A stretch of DNA of 10,466 bases, taken from Candidatus Egerieousia excrementavium. GTDB lineage: Bacteria; Bacteroidota; Bacteroidia; Bacteroidales; UBA932. The notes under the pieces were generated by a model. That model was given only the letters and a program-made list of their open reading frames with translations. It searched no databases and was not told the DNA's origin. The translations under genes and the position numbers were made by a program. Of the stretch, positions 1 through 7,477 are shown one piece after another (within the stretch, counting starts at the first letter, position 1; each line of letters begins with the position of its first letter). The stretch spans positions 1 to 10,466 of the forward strand of contig JADINB010000021.1 of the NCBI GenBank assembly GCA_017694275.1, in the 5' to 3' direction.

Positions 1-373
1 TTTTCCCGATATGACCCGCCCCTACGACCCGGCACTTATCAGGAAAATGGAAACCATTGCAGCCGGGTGCAATATGAAATTGCATGAAGGAGTCTATCTG
101 GCCAGCACAGGCCCTACATATGAAACTCCCGCGGAATATAAGCTTTACCGTCTTATGGGGGCGGATGCAGTGGGGATGTCTACTATTCCAGAGGTTATCG
201 TGGCCCGTCATTGCGGTATTCCTGTATTTGGAATGTCGGTCATAACGAATGAGGCCCATGATGATTTTGCAGAGGATTATGTAAACGATGGGGATGATGT
301 GGTAAAAGAGGCCAATGCGGCTGCCGAAAGGATGGGAATCCTGTTCAGGAAACTTGTCGGGGAGTTGGAGTGA
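1..373 (+). CDS. Purine nucleoside phosphorylase, 3' part (5' end outside window)
   Basis: Phosphorolytic cleavage of purine nucleosides to free base and ribose-1-phosphate, for purine salvage in the cytoplasm. Only the last ~123 residues are here. The frame is open from base 2 and reads FPDMTRPYDPAL, so the Met at base 11 is internal: the trimeric PNP family has a similar F-P-D-M-(S/T)-x-P-Y-D-P stretch deep in the protein. Family signatures follow: GPTYETPAEY (phosphate/base pocket), GADAVGMSTIPEVIVARH, and SVITNEA, whose Asn corresponds to the residue that reads 6-oxopurines (inosine/guanosine type) in trimeric PNPs. The TGA stop shares its last base with the ATG of the next gene (TGATG), implying translational coupling with the HAD gene. 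The family assignment is firm; base preference is inferred from the Asn only. Confidence 0.93.
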   Translation, partial: FPDMTRPYDPALIRKMETIAAGCNMKLHEGVYLASTGPTYETPAEYKLYRLMGADAVGMSTIPEVIVARHCGIPVFGMSVITNEAHDDFAEDYVNDGDDVVKEANAAAERMGILFRKLVGELE

Positions 374-999
374 TGATAAGGAATATTTTTTTCGATATGG
401 GCGGAGTGCTTGTGCCGCTGAACAAGGAACGGACTTTAAAGGCGTTTGGGGAGTTGGGGGTAAGTACCTTTGCGGATTATCTGAATCCCTATCTTCAGAA
501 AGGCTTTTTCGCAAAATTTGAAAACGGTGACATATCGGCCGCAGAATTCAGAAATTGCGTCAGGGAAATTTCCTCACGGAAGAATATTTCAGACGAGGCG
601 ATAGACCATGCGCTTAACCTTTTCCTGGATCCTATTCCGGCCGAGCGTGAGGCCATGCTGTGTGAATTGAAGGAGAGGTACAGGCTTTTTCTTCTAAGCA
701 ACACCAATCCCATTTCCATTGCCAGCATATCCGGGACTTTCAGAGAGAATTACGGTTATGAGTTCAACGAACTTTTCATAGAGATGTTCTGTTCCTACAG
801 GATGAACATGTCAAAGCCGTCGAAGGAAATTTTCCTGAAGGCTCTTGAAATTGCGGGGGCCGACAGCAGCCAGACTCTTTTCATAGATGACTCCGCCGCA
901 AATATCAGGGCGGCGGAAGAACTGGGCTTCATAACATGTCTGTATGATGTGGACGCTCCATTTGCGGAACAGGTAAGGAGGGCGTTGTCCAATGGTTAG
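373..999 (+). CDS. HAD-superfamily hydrolase (subfamily IA, YihX-like)
   Basis: A 208-residue cytoplasmic phosphatase-like protein; substrate unknown. HAD motifs are in order: motif I FFDMGGVLV with nucleophile Asp8, a helical cap at about residues 15-90, motif II LLSNTN (Ser109), Lys148 in SKPSKEIF, and motif IV LFIDDSAANIRAAEELG (Asp172, Asp173). The second acid of the usual DxD is Gly10, as is common in the FDxGGV branch, so transfer chemistry may differ from a classical phosphatase. I start at ATG 373, which overlaps the upstream TGA by one base; an in-frame GTG at 370 would add one residue. A purine-rich GGAGTTGGAG lies just upstream. The end overlaps the next gene by 8 bp. Position in the operon hints at sugar-phosphate or nucleotide work, but that is a guess. 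Confidence 0.88.
   Translation: MIRNIFFDMGGVLVPLNKERTLKAFGELGVSTFADYLNPYLQKGFFAKFENGDISAAEFRNCVREISSRKNISDEAIDHALNLFLDPIPAEREAMLCELKERYRLFLLSNTNPISIASISGTFRENYGYEFNELFIEMFCSYRMNMSKPSKEIFLKALEIAGADSSQTLFIDDSAANIRAAEELGFITCLYDVDAPFAEQVRRALSNG
975..981 (+). promoter_or_regulatory. Shine-Dalgarno-like sequence for the MBL-fold gene
   Basis: AAGGAGG lies 10 nt before the ATG at 992, inside the end of the HAD coding sequence. Strong SD matches are uncommon in Bacteroidota, so it may be chance within codons, but it supports the ATG at 992. Confidence 0.4.
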
Positions 1000-1789
1000 A
1001 TTCGTGAGTCTTTCAAGCGGAAGCAACGGAAACTGCTATTATATAGGCAATGAAAGATGCGCTTTTCTCATAGATGCCGGAATCGGGCCGCGCACCATAA
1101 AAAAAAGGCTGGCCTCCCATGACTTGTCTTTGGGTTCCGTAAGATTCGTACTTGTAACACATGAGCATATAGACCATATTAAGAGCGTGGGAATGCTGGC
1201 AGAGAAGATGAAGCTGCCGGTTTATGCTACCAGAAAGCTGCATTCTGTCCTGGCATATCACTTCTGCACCCGCGGGCGGCTCTCCGGATGCATCCGTCAT
1301 ACCGCACTTGGCGAGTGGTCTGAGGTAGACGACATCAAGTTCACTCCATTTGCTGTGCCGCATGATGCGGCTGAGACTGTCGGGTATCATATAGAGATTG
1401 ACGGTGTCAGGTTTACGCTTGCGACCGATGTGGGTGACATAACTCCGGAACTTGTCAAATATGCTTCACTTGCCAATGTGCTGATTCTTGAGAGCAATTA
1501 TGATGAGCAAATGCTGGCAAACGGGAGTTATACCGCTCATCTTAAGGCGAGAATCTCATCTGGAAACGGCCATTTGAGCAACAGCAAGGCTGCCGGACTG
1601 GTCAGACAAGTCTACAGCCGGCAGATGAAGGCTCTTTTCCTCTGTCATCTGAGCGAGAACAACAATACACCGGTGCTGGCGCTGAACTCCATTGAATCTG
1701 CGCTTGAGTCTGTGGGGGCACTCCCGGGGCGTGATATCATTGTAGAGCCTCTGCCCAGAAGGACAAGTTCGCATGTGTACACGTTTTAA
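992..1789 (+). CDS. Metallo-beta-lactamase-fold hydrolase, YycJ/WalJ type
   Basis: A 265-residue cytoplasmic MBL-fold protein resembling YycJ/WalJ, a family proposed to act as a 5'-3' DNA exonuclease or phosphodiesterase; the substrate is not proven. The N-terminus SLSSGSNGNCYYI is characteristic of the family. Metal ligands are visible: T-H57-E-H59-I-D61-H62 (HxHxDH), His124 in PHDAAET, Asp146 in LATDVGD, and His219 in LCHLSENNNTP, a phrase highly typical of this family. Length fits the family (~260-270). The start codon overlaps the HAD stop by 8 bp, so it is the third gene of the PNP/HAD/MBL operon and probably translated by coupling. It is convergent with pckA; 56 bp separate the two stop codons and the terminator between them favours the other strand. 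Confidence 0.9.
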   Translation: MVRFVSLSSGSNGNCYYIGNERCAFLIDAGIGPRTIKKRLASHDLSLGSVRFVLVTHEHIDHIKSVGMLAEKMKLPVYATRKLHSVLAYHFCTRGRLSGCIRHTALGEWSEVDDIKFTPFAVPHDAAETVGYHIEIDGVRFTLATDVGDITPELVKYASLANVLILESNYDEQMLANGSYTAHLKARISSGNGHLSNSKAAGLVRQVYSRQMKALFLCHLSENNNTPVLALNSIESALESVGALPGRDIIVEPLPRRTSSHVYTF

Positions 1790-1790
1790 C

Positions 1791-1820
1791 AAAAAAAACC
1801 GCAGGTCTTTCGGCCTGCGG
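1791..1820 (-). terminator. Intrinsic terminator of pckA
   Basis: Read on the minus strand, CCGCAGGCC / GACCTGCGG forms a 9-bp stem (one G-U pair) with a 4-nt loop, followed directly by eight U residues (A-run at 1791-1798 on the plus strand). It lies 25 nt past the pckA stop. On the plus strand the stem is followed only by TCTATGTTTA, so termination of the MBL operon here would be weaker. Confidence 0.88.
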
Positions 1821-1845
1821 TCTATGTTTATGGTCTGACAGCCTT

Positions 1846-3450
1846 TTAAAGCTGGGGACCTGCGCTAACCAAAGCCTTTCCTGCAGTGTTGTATGTGAAC
1901 TTGGTGAAGTTCTTGATAAAGCGTGAAGCCAAGTCTTTGGCTTTCTCGTCCCACTGTGCTGCTGAAGCATAGGTGTCGCGAGGGTCGAGAATATTGGTGT
2001 CCACTCCGGGAAGTTCTGTGGGAACTTCAAGGTTAAAGTAAGGAATATGCTTTGTAGGAGCCTTGTCTATTGAACCGTCGAGAATTGCATCTATGATTCC
2101 GCGGGTATCTTTGATTGAGATACGTTTTCCTGAACCGTTCCATCCTGTGTTCACAAGGTAAGCCTTTGCACCTGACTGCTCCATCCTCTTTACCAGTTCC
2201 TCACCGTATTTTGTGGGGTGAAGTGAAAGGAATGCCGCACCAAAGCAGGCAGAGAATGTGGGAGTCGGCTCTGTAATACCTCTCTCGGTACCTGCCAGTT
2301 TGGCGGTAAAGCCTGAAAGGAAGTAATATTTTGTCTGTTCGGGAGTAAGTATTGATACCGGAGGAAGCACTCCGAACGCATCAGCAGAAAGGAAGATAAC
2401 CTTCTTTGCCGCAGGAGCCTTTGATATGGGCTTTACGATGTTGTTGATGTGATAGATAGGATAAGATACACGAGTGTTCTCCGTAACGCTCTTGTCACTG
2501 AAATCTATCTTGCCGTTCTTGTCTACTGTAACATTTTCAAGAAGAGCGTTTCTCTTGATTGCATTGTAGATGTCGGGCTCAGCCTCTTTGCTCAGGTTGA
2601 TAACCTTGGCGTAGCAGCCGCCTTCGAAGTTGAAGATACCGTCATCATCCCAGCCATGCTCGTCGTCACCTATAAGTGCACGTTTGGGATCTGTTGAAAG
2701 GGTTGTCTTGCCAGTTCCTGAAAGACCGAAGAAAATTGCAGTCTCGCCCTTGTCGTTGGTGTTTGCAGAGCAGTGCATTGAAGCTATGCCCTTGAGAGGA
2801 AGCAGATAGTTCATGTATGTGAACATGCCTTTCTTCATCTCGCCGCCATACCATGTGTTCAGGATAACCTGCATCTTCTCGGTAAGGTTGAATACTACGG
2901 CAGTCTCTGAGTTAAGCCCGAGTTCCTTGTAGTTCTCCACTTTGGCTTTTGAAGCTGTAAGAACTACGAAGTCAGGCTCGCCATAGTTTGCCAACTCTTC
3001 TTCTGTAGGACGGATGAACATGTTCTTTACAAAGTGTGCCTGCCATGCAACTTCCATGATGAAACGGACCTTGATTCTGCTGTTCTGGTTAGCGCCGCAG
3101 AAAGTATCCATTACATAAAGTTTCTTGTTGGAGAGTTCTTTCTGGGCAAGTTTCTTCAGTTCTGCCCATGTCTCTTTGCTTACAGGCTTGTTGTCGTTCT
3201 TATATTCGTCAGATGTCCACCAGATGGTGTCTTTTGAGGTCTCATCCATTACAAAGAACTTGTCTTTGGGTGAGCGGCCTGTATAAACACCTGTCATGAC
3301 ATTTACAGCACCAAGTTCAGTGACTTGTCCAACTTCATAACCTGTCAGGTCGGGAGCAGTCTCGTCTTCGAAGAGCTTCTCGTATGACGGGTTGTACAAA
3401 ATTTCTTTAACACCGGTAATACCGTACTTGCTTAAATCTAATTTAGACAT
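1846..3450 (-). CDS. pckA: Phosphoenolpyruvate carboxykinase (ATP)
   Basis: Interconverts oxaloacetate + ATP and PEP + CO2 + ADP in the cytoplasm. In anaerobic Bacteroidota it often runs toward oxaloacetate, feeding succinate fermentation; direction here is inference. The 534 residues match the family (~540 in E. coli). Visible signatures: TGRSPKDKFFV at 57-67 (substrate Arg59), YGGEMKKGMF at 201-210 (metal-binding Lys), MHCSAN at 225-230 (metal-binding His226), P-loop FGLSGTGKTTLSTDPKR at 241-257 with Lys248, and GDDEHGWDDDGIFNFEGGCYAK from 261 with the metal Asp. The start ATG at 3450 begins MSKLDLSKYGI, a normal N-terminus, with no clear Shine-Dalgarno. It is monocistronic: its own promoter lies upstream and its own terminator downstream. 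Confidence 0.98.
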   Translation of the reverse strand: MSKLDLSKYGITGVKEILYNPSYEKLFEDETAPDLTGYEVGQVTELGAVNVMTGVYTGRSPKDKFFVMDETSKDTIWWTSDEYKNDNKPVSKETWAELKKLAQKELSNKKLYVMDTFCGANQNSRIKVRFIMEVAWQAHFVKNMFIRPTEEELANYGEPDFVVLTASKAKVENYKELGLNSETAVVFNLTEKMQVILNTWYGGEMKKGMFTYMNYLLPLKGIASMHCSANTNDKGETAIFFGLSGTGKTTLSTDPKRALIGDDEHGWDDDGIFNFEGGCYAKVINLSKEAEPDIYNAIKRNALLENVTVDKNGKIDFSDKSVTENTRVSYPIYHINNIVKPISKAPAAKKVIFLSADAFGVLPPVSILTPEQTKYYFLSGFTAKLAGTERGITEPTPTFSACFGAAFLSLHPTKYGEELVKRMEQSGAKAYLVNTGWNGSGKRISIKDTRGIIDAILDGSIDKAPTKHIPYFNLEVPTELPGVDTNILDPRDTYASAAQWDEKAKDLASRFIKNFTKFTYNTAGKALVSAGPQL

Positions 3451-3497
3451 AATATAGTTTGTTAAAAGTTCCTAAAATAACAGCCTTTTCGGCGTGG

Positions 3498-3531
3498 CAA
3501 AAATAGGCATTCTCTTATAAAGAATCACAAA
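3498..3531 (-). promoter_or_regulatory. Bacteroidota-type promoter for pckA
   Basis: On the minus strand TTTG (3531-3528) is followed after 22 nt by TATTTTTG (3505-3498), a perfect match to the -7 consensus TAnnTTTG. The spacing is slightly longer than the usual 19-21 nt. The implied leader to the ATG is about 40 nt. For the divergent recQ gene I see only a one-mismatch -7 candidate, TAAATTCG at 3539-3546, without a -33 TTTG. Confidence 0.6.
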
Positions 3532-3576
3532 AAAATTGTAAATTCGCCTTATCTATGCAAAAATTGTGCAACTTTT

Positions 3577-5493
3577 ATGATAAATGAGATTTTAAAGAGG
3601 GTGTGGGGTTACGATTCGTTCAGGGAAGGACAGGAAAAAATCATAAAATCCATAATGGACGGGTATGATACGTTGGCCCTTATGCCTACCGGAGGCGGCA
3701 AATCGCTCTGCTTCCAGCTTCCGGCAATGGCCAGTGAAGGGACATGCCTTGTAGTCTCCCCTCTGATAGCTCTCATAAAGGACCAGGTCCAGAGACTGGC
3801 TTCACTGGGCATAAATGCTGCGGCTGTTTATTCAGGCATGTCAAGACAGCAGATAGACATTACTCTGGACAATGTCGTGTATGGAGACTACAAGTTTCTG
3901 TATGTATCTCCCGAAAGGCTCCAGTCGCATCTTTTCAAGGCGCGGGTGTCAAAGATGAAAATAAACTATCTTGTTGTTGATGAGGCGCACTGTATTTCGC
4001 AGTGGGGGTATGATTTCAGGCCGTCGTACCTTCAGATATGCGAAATAAAAAAGATATTGTGCAATGTGACCACGGTTGCACTTACCGCCACGGCAACCCG
4101 GAAGGTGGCTGATGACATAGTACAGAAACTGCAGTTTTCCCGTCCCAATATAATATCTACCGGATTCGAGCGGAAAAACCTTTCTTATGTCGTGCGCAAG
4201 ACAGACAATAAATACGGCAATCTGTTGAGAATCTGCAATAATGTAAAAGGGTGCGGCATAGTTTACCTGCGTGAGCGTAAAAAATGCGAGGAGATTTCAT
4301 CGTTCCTGAATGCAAATGGCATATCTGCCGATTTTTACCATGCAGGCCTAAGTTCGGCGGAACGTTCCCGCAAACAGGAAATGTGGCAGGATAACAGAAC
4401 CAGGATTATTGTGGCAACCAATGCTTTCGGCATGGGTATAGACAAGGCCGACGTACGTTTCGTAGTTCATTTCGATTTGCCTGAATCGCTGGAAGCTTAC
4501 TTTCAGGAAGCCGGAAGGGCCGGCAGAGACGGCAGGCGCTCTTATGCCACGATGCTCTGGAACGGCGACGATATTAAAAGGCTGCGTCTGCTTCATTCCA
4601 TGAATTTTCCGGAACCTGATTTCATAAAGGAGATTTACCAGAAGGTATTCAAGTTCCTGGACATACCGTACGAGTATGGCGGGAACAGCGTACACCTGTT
4701 TGACCTTTCAGAATTTGTCAGGACCTTTTCACTCAATGCTTCAAAGACCTATTATGCCATAAAGCACATAGAGAGGGAGGGCTATTGGGAACTTACAGAC
4801 GAAACAGACACCCCGACCAGAGTAATGTTCATTGTCAATCGCGATGAACTTTACGACCTGCAACTTAAGGATGCCGTGCTTGACACTTTTGTAAAAGCGC
4901 TTATGCGGATTTATGCAGGGCTTTTCAGCAAACCAACACCCATAGACGAGGAGTATGTGGCGCGTCTGACAAAAGATTCTGCAGAGGGGGTGAAGGCAAA
5001 ATTGAAGCTGCTTGCCACCAGGCATCATGTCATAAAGTATATCCCGAAAAGGAGAGGCACCTTTATAATATTTAAAAACGAGCGTCTGCTGGAGTCAAAC
5101 ATGAGAATAGACGAAAAGGATTATCTTTTTAGAAAGCAGCTCTTTGGCGAACGTATAGAGAGCATTGTCTCTTATGTGCAAAATGAGACAGAGTGCCGCA
5201 GCCGCCAGCTTATAAATTATTTTTCACAACCGGTAGAACGGGATTGCGGGATTTGCGATGTCTGCATAGAAAGGCGCAACATGGAAAACTACTCCAGTGC
5301 GCTCGAGACGGCGGCACGAAAAATTACCGAGTTTGTCACGGAACGCGAAGGCTTGGGAATTGTCACTACTGTAGAAGATGTGGCAACATATGCCGGTGAC
5401 AACAGCAAGCTTTATATCGACGCACTTCGTGCCATGACAGATACGGGGCGCATTTTCATCAGGGGCGCAATAGTGGAGACTCTTGGCCGGTAA
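3577..5493 (+). CDS. recQ: ATP-dependent DNA helicase RecQ
   Basis: A 3'-5' SF2 DNA helicase for recombination and fork repair, 638 residues. Seen in order: motif 0 FREGQEKII (15-23), Walker A MPTGGGKS (Lys42), DEAH box 135-138 followed by CISQWGYDFRPSY (the RecQ aromatic loop), ALTATAT (168-174), and motif VI EAGRAGRDG (311-319). The zinc cysteines are C540, C557, C560 and C563 (C-x16-CGICDVC), with the same internal spacing as E. coli RecQ. About 220 residues separate motif VI from the first Cys, where E. coli has roughly 50, so an extra ~170-residue, probably winged-helix-containing segment is inserted. There is no recognisable HRDC domain; ~75 residues follow the zinc cluster. This architecture may be usual for Bacteroidota RecQ. 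ATG 3577 fits motif 0 spacing. The 3' end overlaps maf on the opposite strand by 35 bp. Confidence 0.95.
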   Translation: MINEILKRVWGYDSFREGQEKIIKSIMDGYDTLALMPTGGGKSLCFQLPAMASEGTCLVVSPLIALIKDQVQRLASLGINAAAVYSGMSRQQIDITLDNVVYGDYKFLYVSPERLQSHLFKARVSKMKINYLVVDEAHCISQWGYDFRPSYLQICEIKKILCNVTTVALTATATRKVADDIVQKLQFSRPNIISTGFERKNLSYVVRKTDNKYGNLLRICNNVKGCGIVYLRERKKCEEISSFLNANGISADFYHAGLSSAERSRKQEMWQDNRTRIIVATNAFGMGIDKADVRFVVHFDLPESLEAYFQEAGRAGRDGRRSYATMLWNGDDIKRLRLLHSMNFPEPDFIKEIYQKVFKFLDIPYEYGGNSVHLFDLSEFVRTFSLNASKTYYAIKHIEREGYWELTDETDTPTRVMFIVNRDELYDLQLKDAVLDTFVKALMRIYAGLFSKPTPIDEEYVARLTKDSAEGVKAKLKLLATRHHVIKYIPKRRGTFIIFKNERLLESNMRIDEKDYLFRKQLFGERIESIVSYVQNETECRSRQLINYFSQPVERDCGICDVCIERRNMENYSSALETAARKITEFVTEREGLGIVTTVEDVATYAGDNSKLYIDALRAMTDTGRIFIRGAIVETLGR

Positions 5494-6079
5494 CGAATTT
5501 TTTCAGTTCAGTATATAGCCGTTGGACAGGAAGCCCCATTACGTTGAAGTATGAGCCCTCGATTCCCTTTATGGCCACATAGCCAATCCACTCCTGAACT
5601 CCGTATGAGCCGGCTTTGTCGAACGGCCTGTAGTTGTCTATGTAGTAGTCTATCTCCTCTTTGGAAAGTCTGCCGAACCATACCGTAGAGGCGCAGGTGA
5701 ACAGTCTCTCTTTTTCACGGCTGCGTATGCATACCCCGGTAAGTACCGTATGTCTGTTGTCTTGCAGTTCTTTCAGCATTGCGACAGCCTCCTTGCGGTC
5801 TTTTGGCTTGCCCATGATATGGCCGCCGCAAACGACCATGGTGTCTGCCGTAATGAGAATTTCGTTTTCTTCAAGAGCTCTGTGATATCCGTATGATTTG
5901 CCACGGGCCAGGTATTGCGGGATTTTGCCATGGTGCAAATCTTTCGGATATACCTCTTCAAAACTGTTGTCCGTGTCGATTGTAAAATCTATGCCCAGTC
6001 CGCGCAACAGTTCATGTCGGCGTGGAGAGCCGGATGCAAGGATTACCTTTTTACCTTTGAGAAGCTGAGTGAGTAACAT
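5459..6079 (-). CDS. maf: Maf-like nucleoside triphosphate pyrophosphatase
   Basis: Hydrolyses non-canonical or excess nucleotides to the monophosphate and pyrophosphate, a house-cleaning role. Family motifs in order: LASGSPRR (14-21), ITADTMV (76-82, catalytic-type Asp79), GKPKD (90-94), LSKEEIDYYI, and DKAGSYGVQEWIGYVAIKGIEGSYFNVMGLP from 154. SPRR plus the Gln in YGVQ resemble the dTTP/UTP-type (YhdE) subgroup more than the m7GTP-type (YceF). I start at ATG 6079 (206 residues), where MLLTQLLKGKKVILAS matches the family's short N-terminus. A TTG at 6091, directly after the kdsC stop, would add four residues (MHKE). It is the last gene of the DUF2520/kdsC/maf operon. No terminator is evident; the stop lies inside the recQ coding sequence. 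Confidence 0.94.
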   Translation of the reverse strand: MLLTQLLKGKKVILASGSPRRHELLRGLGIDFTIDTDNSFEEVYPKDLHHGKIPQYLARGKSYGYHRALEENEILITADTMVVCGGHIMGKPKDRKEAVAMLKELQDNRHTVLTGVCIRSREKERLFTCASTVWFGRLSKEEIDYYIDNYRPFDKAGSYGVQEWIGYVAIKGIEGSYFNVMGLPVQRLYTELKKFVTGQESPLLRP

Positions 6080-6091
6080 CTCTTTATGCAA

Positions 6092-6622
6092 TTAGCCGGA
6101 ATATGCGACAGGGTCGAAGACCCATTTGCCCTGAATTTTCAGAACCTGTTCTATCAGGTCTCTTACGCATCCTTTGCCTCCGTTGTAGAGCGAAATATAA
6201 TCACAGACCTCTTTCACTTCCGCAACCGCGTCTGCAGGGCAGACTGCAAGGCCGCATACTTTGAGTATAGGTATGTCAGGAAGATCATCACCGACAAATG
6301 CCACCTCTTCGGGTTTCAGGGAGTGCCTTTTGCAGAAGTCGTGGAAATCGGGCTCCTTGTCGCGGCTTCTCAGATATATGTCTTCCTCCTTTACACCTAT
6401 GCCAAGAAATCGTTTTCTTATGGATTCAGATGTTCCGCCTGTTATGATGGCTGTCTTGTATCCTTTAAGCACAGCCATTCTTAATCCGAACCCGTCTTTT
6501 GAATCATGTACCCTTATCAGGTCTCCGTTTTCGGTTGCAATTACCCCGCCGTCTGTGAAGACACCGTCGACATCAAAGGTAAAGGCCTTTATATTTACAA
6601 GTTTGGTTTTGTAGTTTCCCAT
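6092..6622 (-). CDS. kdsC: KdsC-like 3-deoxy-manno-octulosonate-8-phosphate phosphatase (HAD, capless)
   Basis: Predicted to dephosphorylate KDO-8-phosphate to KDO for LPS inner-core synthesis in the cytoplasm; the family is a tetramer of small capless (C0) HAD subunits. The 176 residues fit. Motif I is FTFDVDGVFTDG (Asp17, Asp19), motif II IITGG (60-63), then Lys89 in RDKEPDF and motif IV VGDDLPDIPIL (Asp112, Asp113, Asp116). The C-terminal GGKGCVRDLIE (148-158) matches the GGxGxxR(E/D) tail that reaches the neighbouring active site in KdsC. Sequence alone does not fully exclude a related sugar phosphatase. The start at 6622 lies 7 nt after the DUF2520 stop, and the TAA at 6092-6094 abuts the maf start region. 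No other KDO genes are in the window. Confidence 0.9.
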   Translation of the reverse strand: MGNYKTKLVNIKAFTFDVDGVFTDGGVIATENGDLIRVHDSKDGFGLRMAVLKGYKTAIITGGTSESIRKRFLGIGVKEEDIYLRSRDKEPDFHDFCKRHSLKPEEVAFVGDDLPDIPILKVCGLAVCPADAVAEVKEVCDYISLYNGGKGCVRDLIEQVLKIQGKWVFDPVAYSG

Positions 6623-6629
6623 AAAGTTT

Positions 6630-7412
6630 TTAACCGTTATATTTTTCCTTAATTAGTTTTGTAAGCATTTCATATACCGCCAGATGCTCTTCAGGAAACT
6701 TCTTTTTCAACAATGCGGTATGGTTGGCTATTGTATTCATGTCTGCCCTTCTGGCCGGCCCTGTCTGTGCCTTTTTAGGTTCTATCAGAAAGCCTTTGCG
6801 CACGCTCTCTATGGCTAGCGGCAAAAGAAAGATATAATCAGGATTGGCTATGTCGTAAGCCAGGGTAAGCATGTAATTTACAAAATTAGAGACAAAAACA
6901 GCCGCCGTGTGCATTTCCAGGCGTTTTCCCGAGTCGCAAATCTTGTATTCCGCCTTTAACGAAACGACAATGTCAATAAGAATTCCGAGGTCTGAACTGC
7001 AACCAGCTTCAATCAGGAAAGGAATGATTTTAAGGTCTATGTTCTTGCCTTTGCTCAGTGTCATAAGTGGGTACAGTACCCCGTGCCTTCTTATGCCGCA
7101 ATCTGCAAGCACCTGCATCCCTGTGCCTCCGCTTGTATGCACGACGAGTGACCGGGAATCTGAAAAATTGGCGGCAACTTGCCCTATCGCATCATCGCTT
7201 ACGGCTATTAGAATTATGTCGCAATCGGGTATTCCGTTATAGTCAGACGTGAATATTGCCTTTCCCTTGTATCTTCTCAGCATTCTCGACAGATGTTCTG
7301 CCTTTGCAATGTCTCTGTCGAATACTGCAACTATCTCATGTCCGGCCTGCTGCAACCCGGTAGAGATTTTTGTGGCAAGATTGCCTGTCCCTATAACCGA
7401 AATCTTATACAT
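6630..7412 (-). CDS. Rossmann-fold / DUF2520 domain protein (putative NAD(P)-dependent oxidoreductase)
   Basis: A 260-residue protein with an N-terminal dinucleotide-binding domain (KISVIGTGNLATKI, residues 3-16; beta2 end VAVFDRD at 28-34) and a C-terminal helical DUF2520 domain (HTAAVFVSNFVNYMLTLAYDIA, 168-189; KAQTGPARRAD, 214-224). The fold resembles ketopantoate, pyrroline-5-carboxylate or F420-type reductases; the substrate is unknown. The reading frame stays open upstream to 7853, but I place the start at ATG 7412. MYKISVIGTG is the normal start for this fold, a strong promoter lies at 7432-7463, and the upstream extension is repeat sequence. It is the first gene of the operon with kdsC and maf, a trio I recall as recurrent in Bacteroidota. 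Confidence 0.9.
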   Translation of the reverse strand: MYKISVIGTGNLATKISTGLQQAGHEIVAVFDRDIAKAEHLSRMLRRYKGKAIFTSDYNGIPDCDIILIAVSDDAIGQVAANFSDSRSLVVHTSGGTGMQVLADCGIRRHGVLYPLMTLSKGKNIDLKIIPFLIEAGCSSDLGILIDIVVSLKAEYKICDSGKRLEMHTAAVFVSNFVNYMLTLAYDIANPDYIFLLPLAIESVRKGFLIEPKKAQTGPARRADMNTIANHTALLKKKFPEEHLAVYEMLTKLIKEKYNG

Positions 7413-7431
7413 ATACCTTCCCGTACGGGTG

Positions 7432-7463
7432 CAAATATACGCAGAAGCCGAGAGCAGAGCAAA
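7432..7463 (-). promoter_or_regulatory. Bacteroidota-type promoter for DUF2520-kdsC-maf
   Basis: On the minus strand TTTG (7463-7460) and TATATTTG (7439-7432) are separated by 20 nt: a perfect match to TTTG-N19-21-TAnnTTTG. Transcription would begin near 7426, giving a leader of roughly 14 nt before ATG 7412. A perfect 10-bp palindrome, CCCGTACGGG (7420-7429), overlaps the predicted start site. Confidence 0.72.
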
Positions 7464-7477
7464 AATATTTGCCGCCC

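Noticed and set aside
1013..1390. Minus-strand 125-codon open frame inside the MBL gene
   Set aside because: Shadow of a well-supported gene; no motif and no plausible start context.
5446..5468. Direct repeat GGGGCGCA near the recQ end as a terminator
   Set aside because: The two copies are in the same orientation and cannot form a stem; they fall within codons of recQ.
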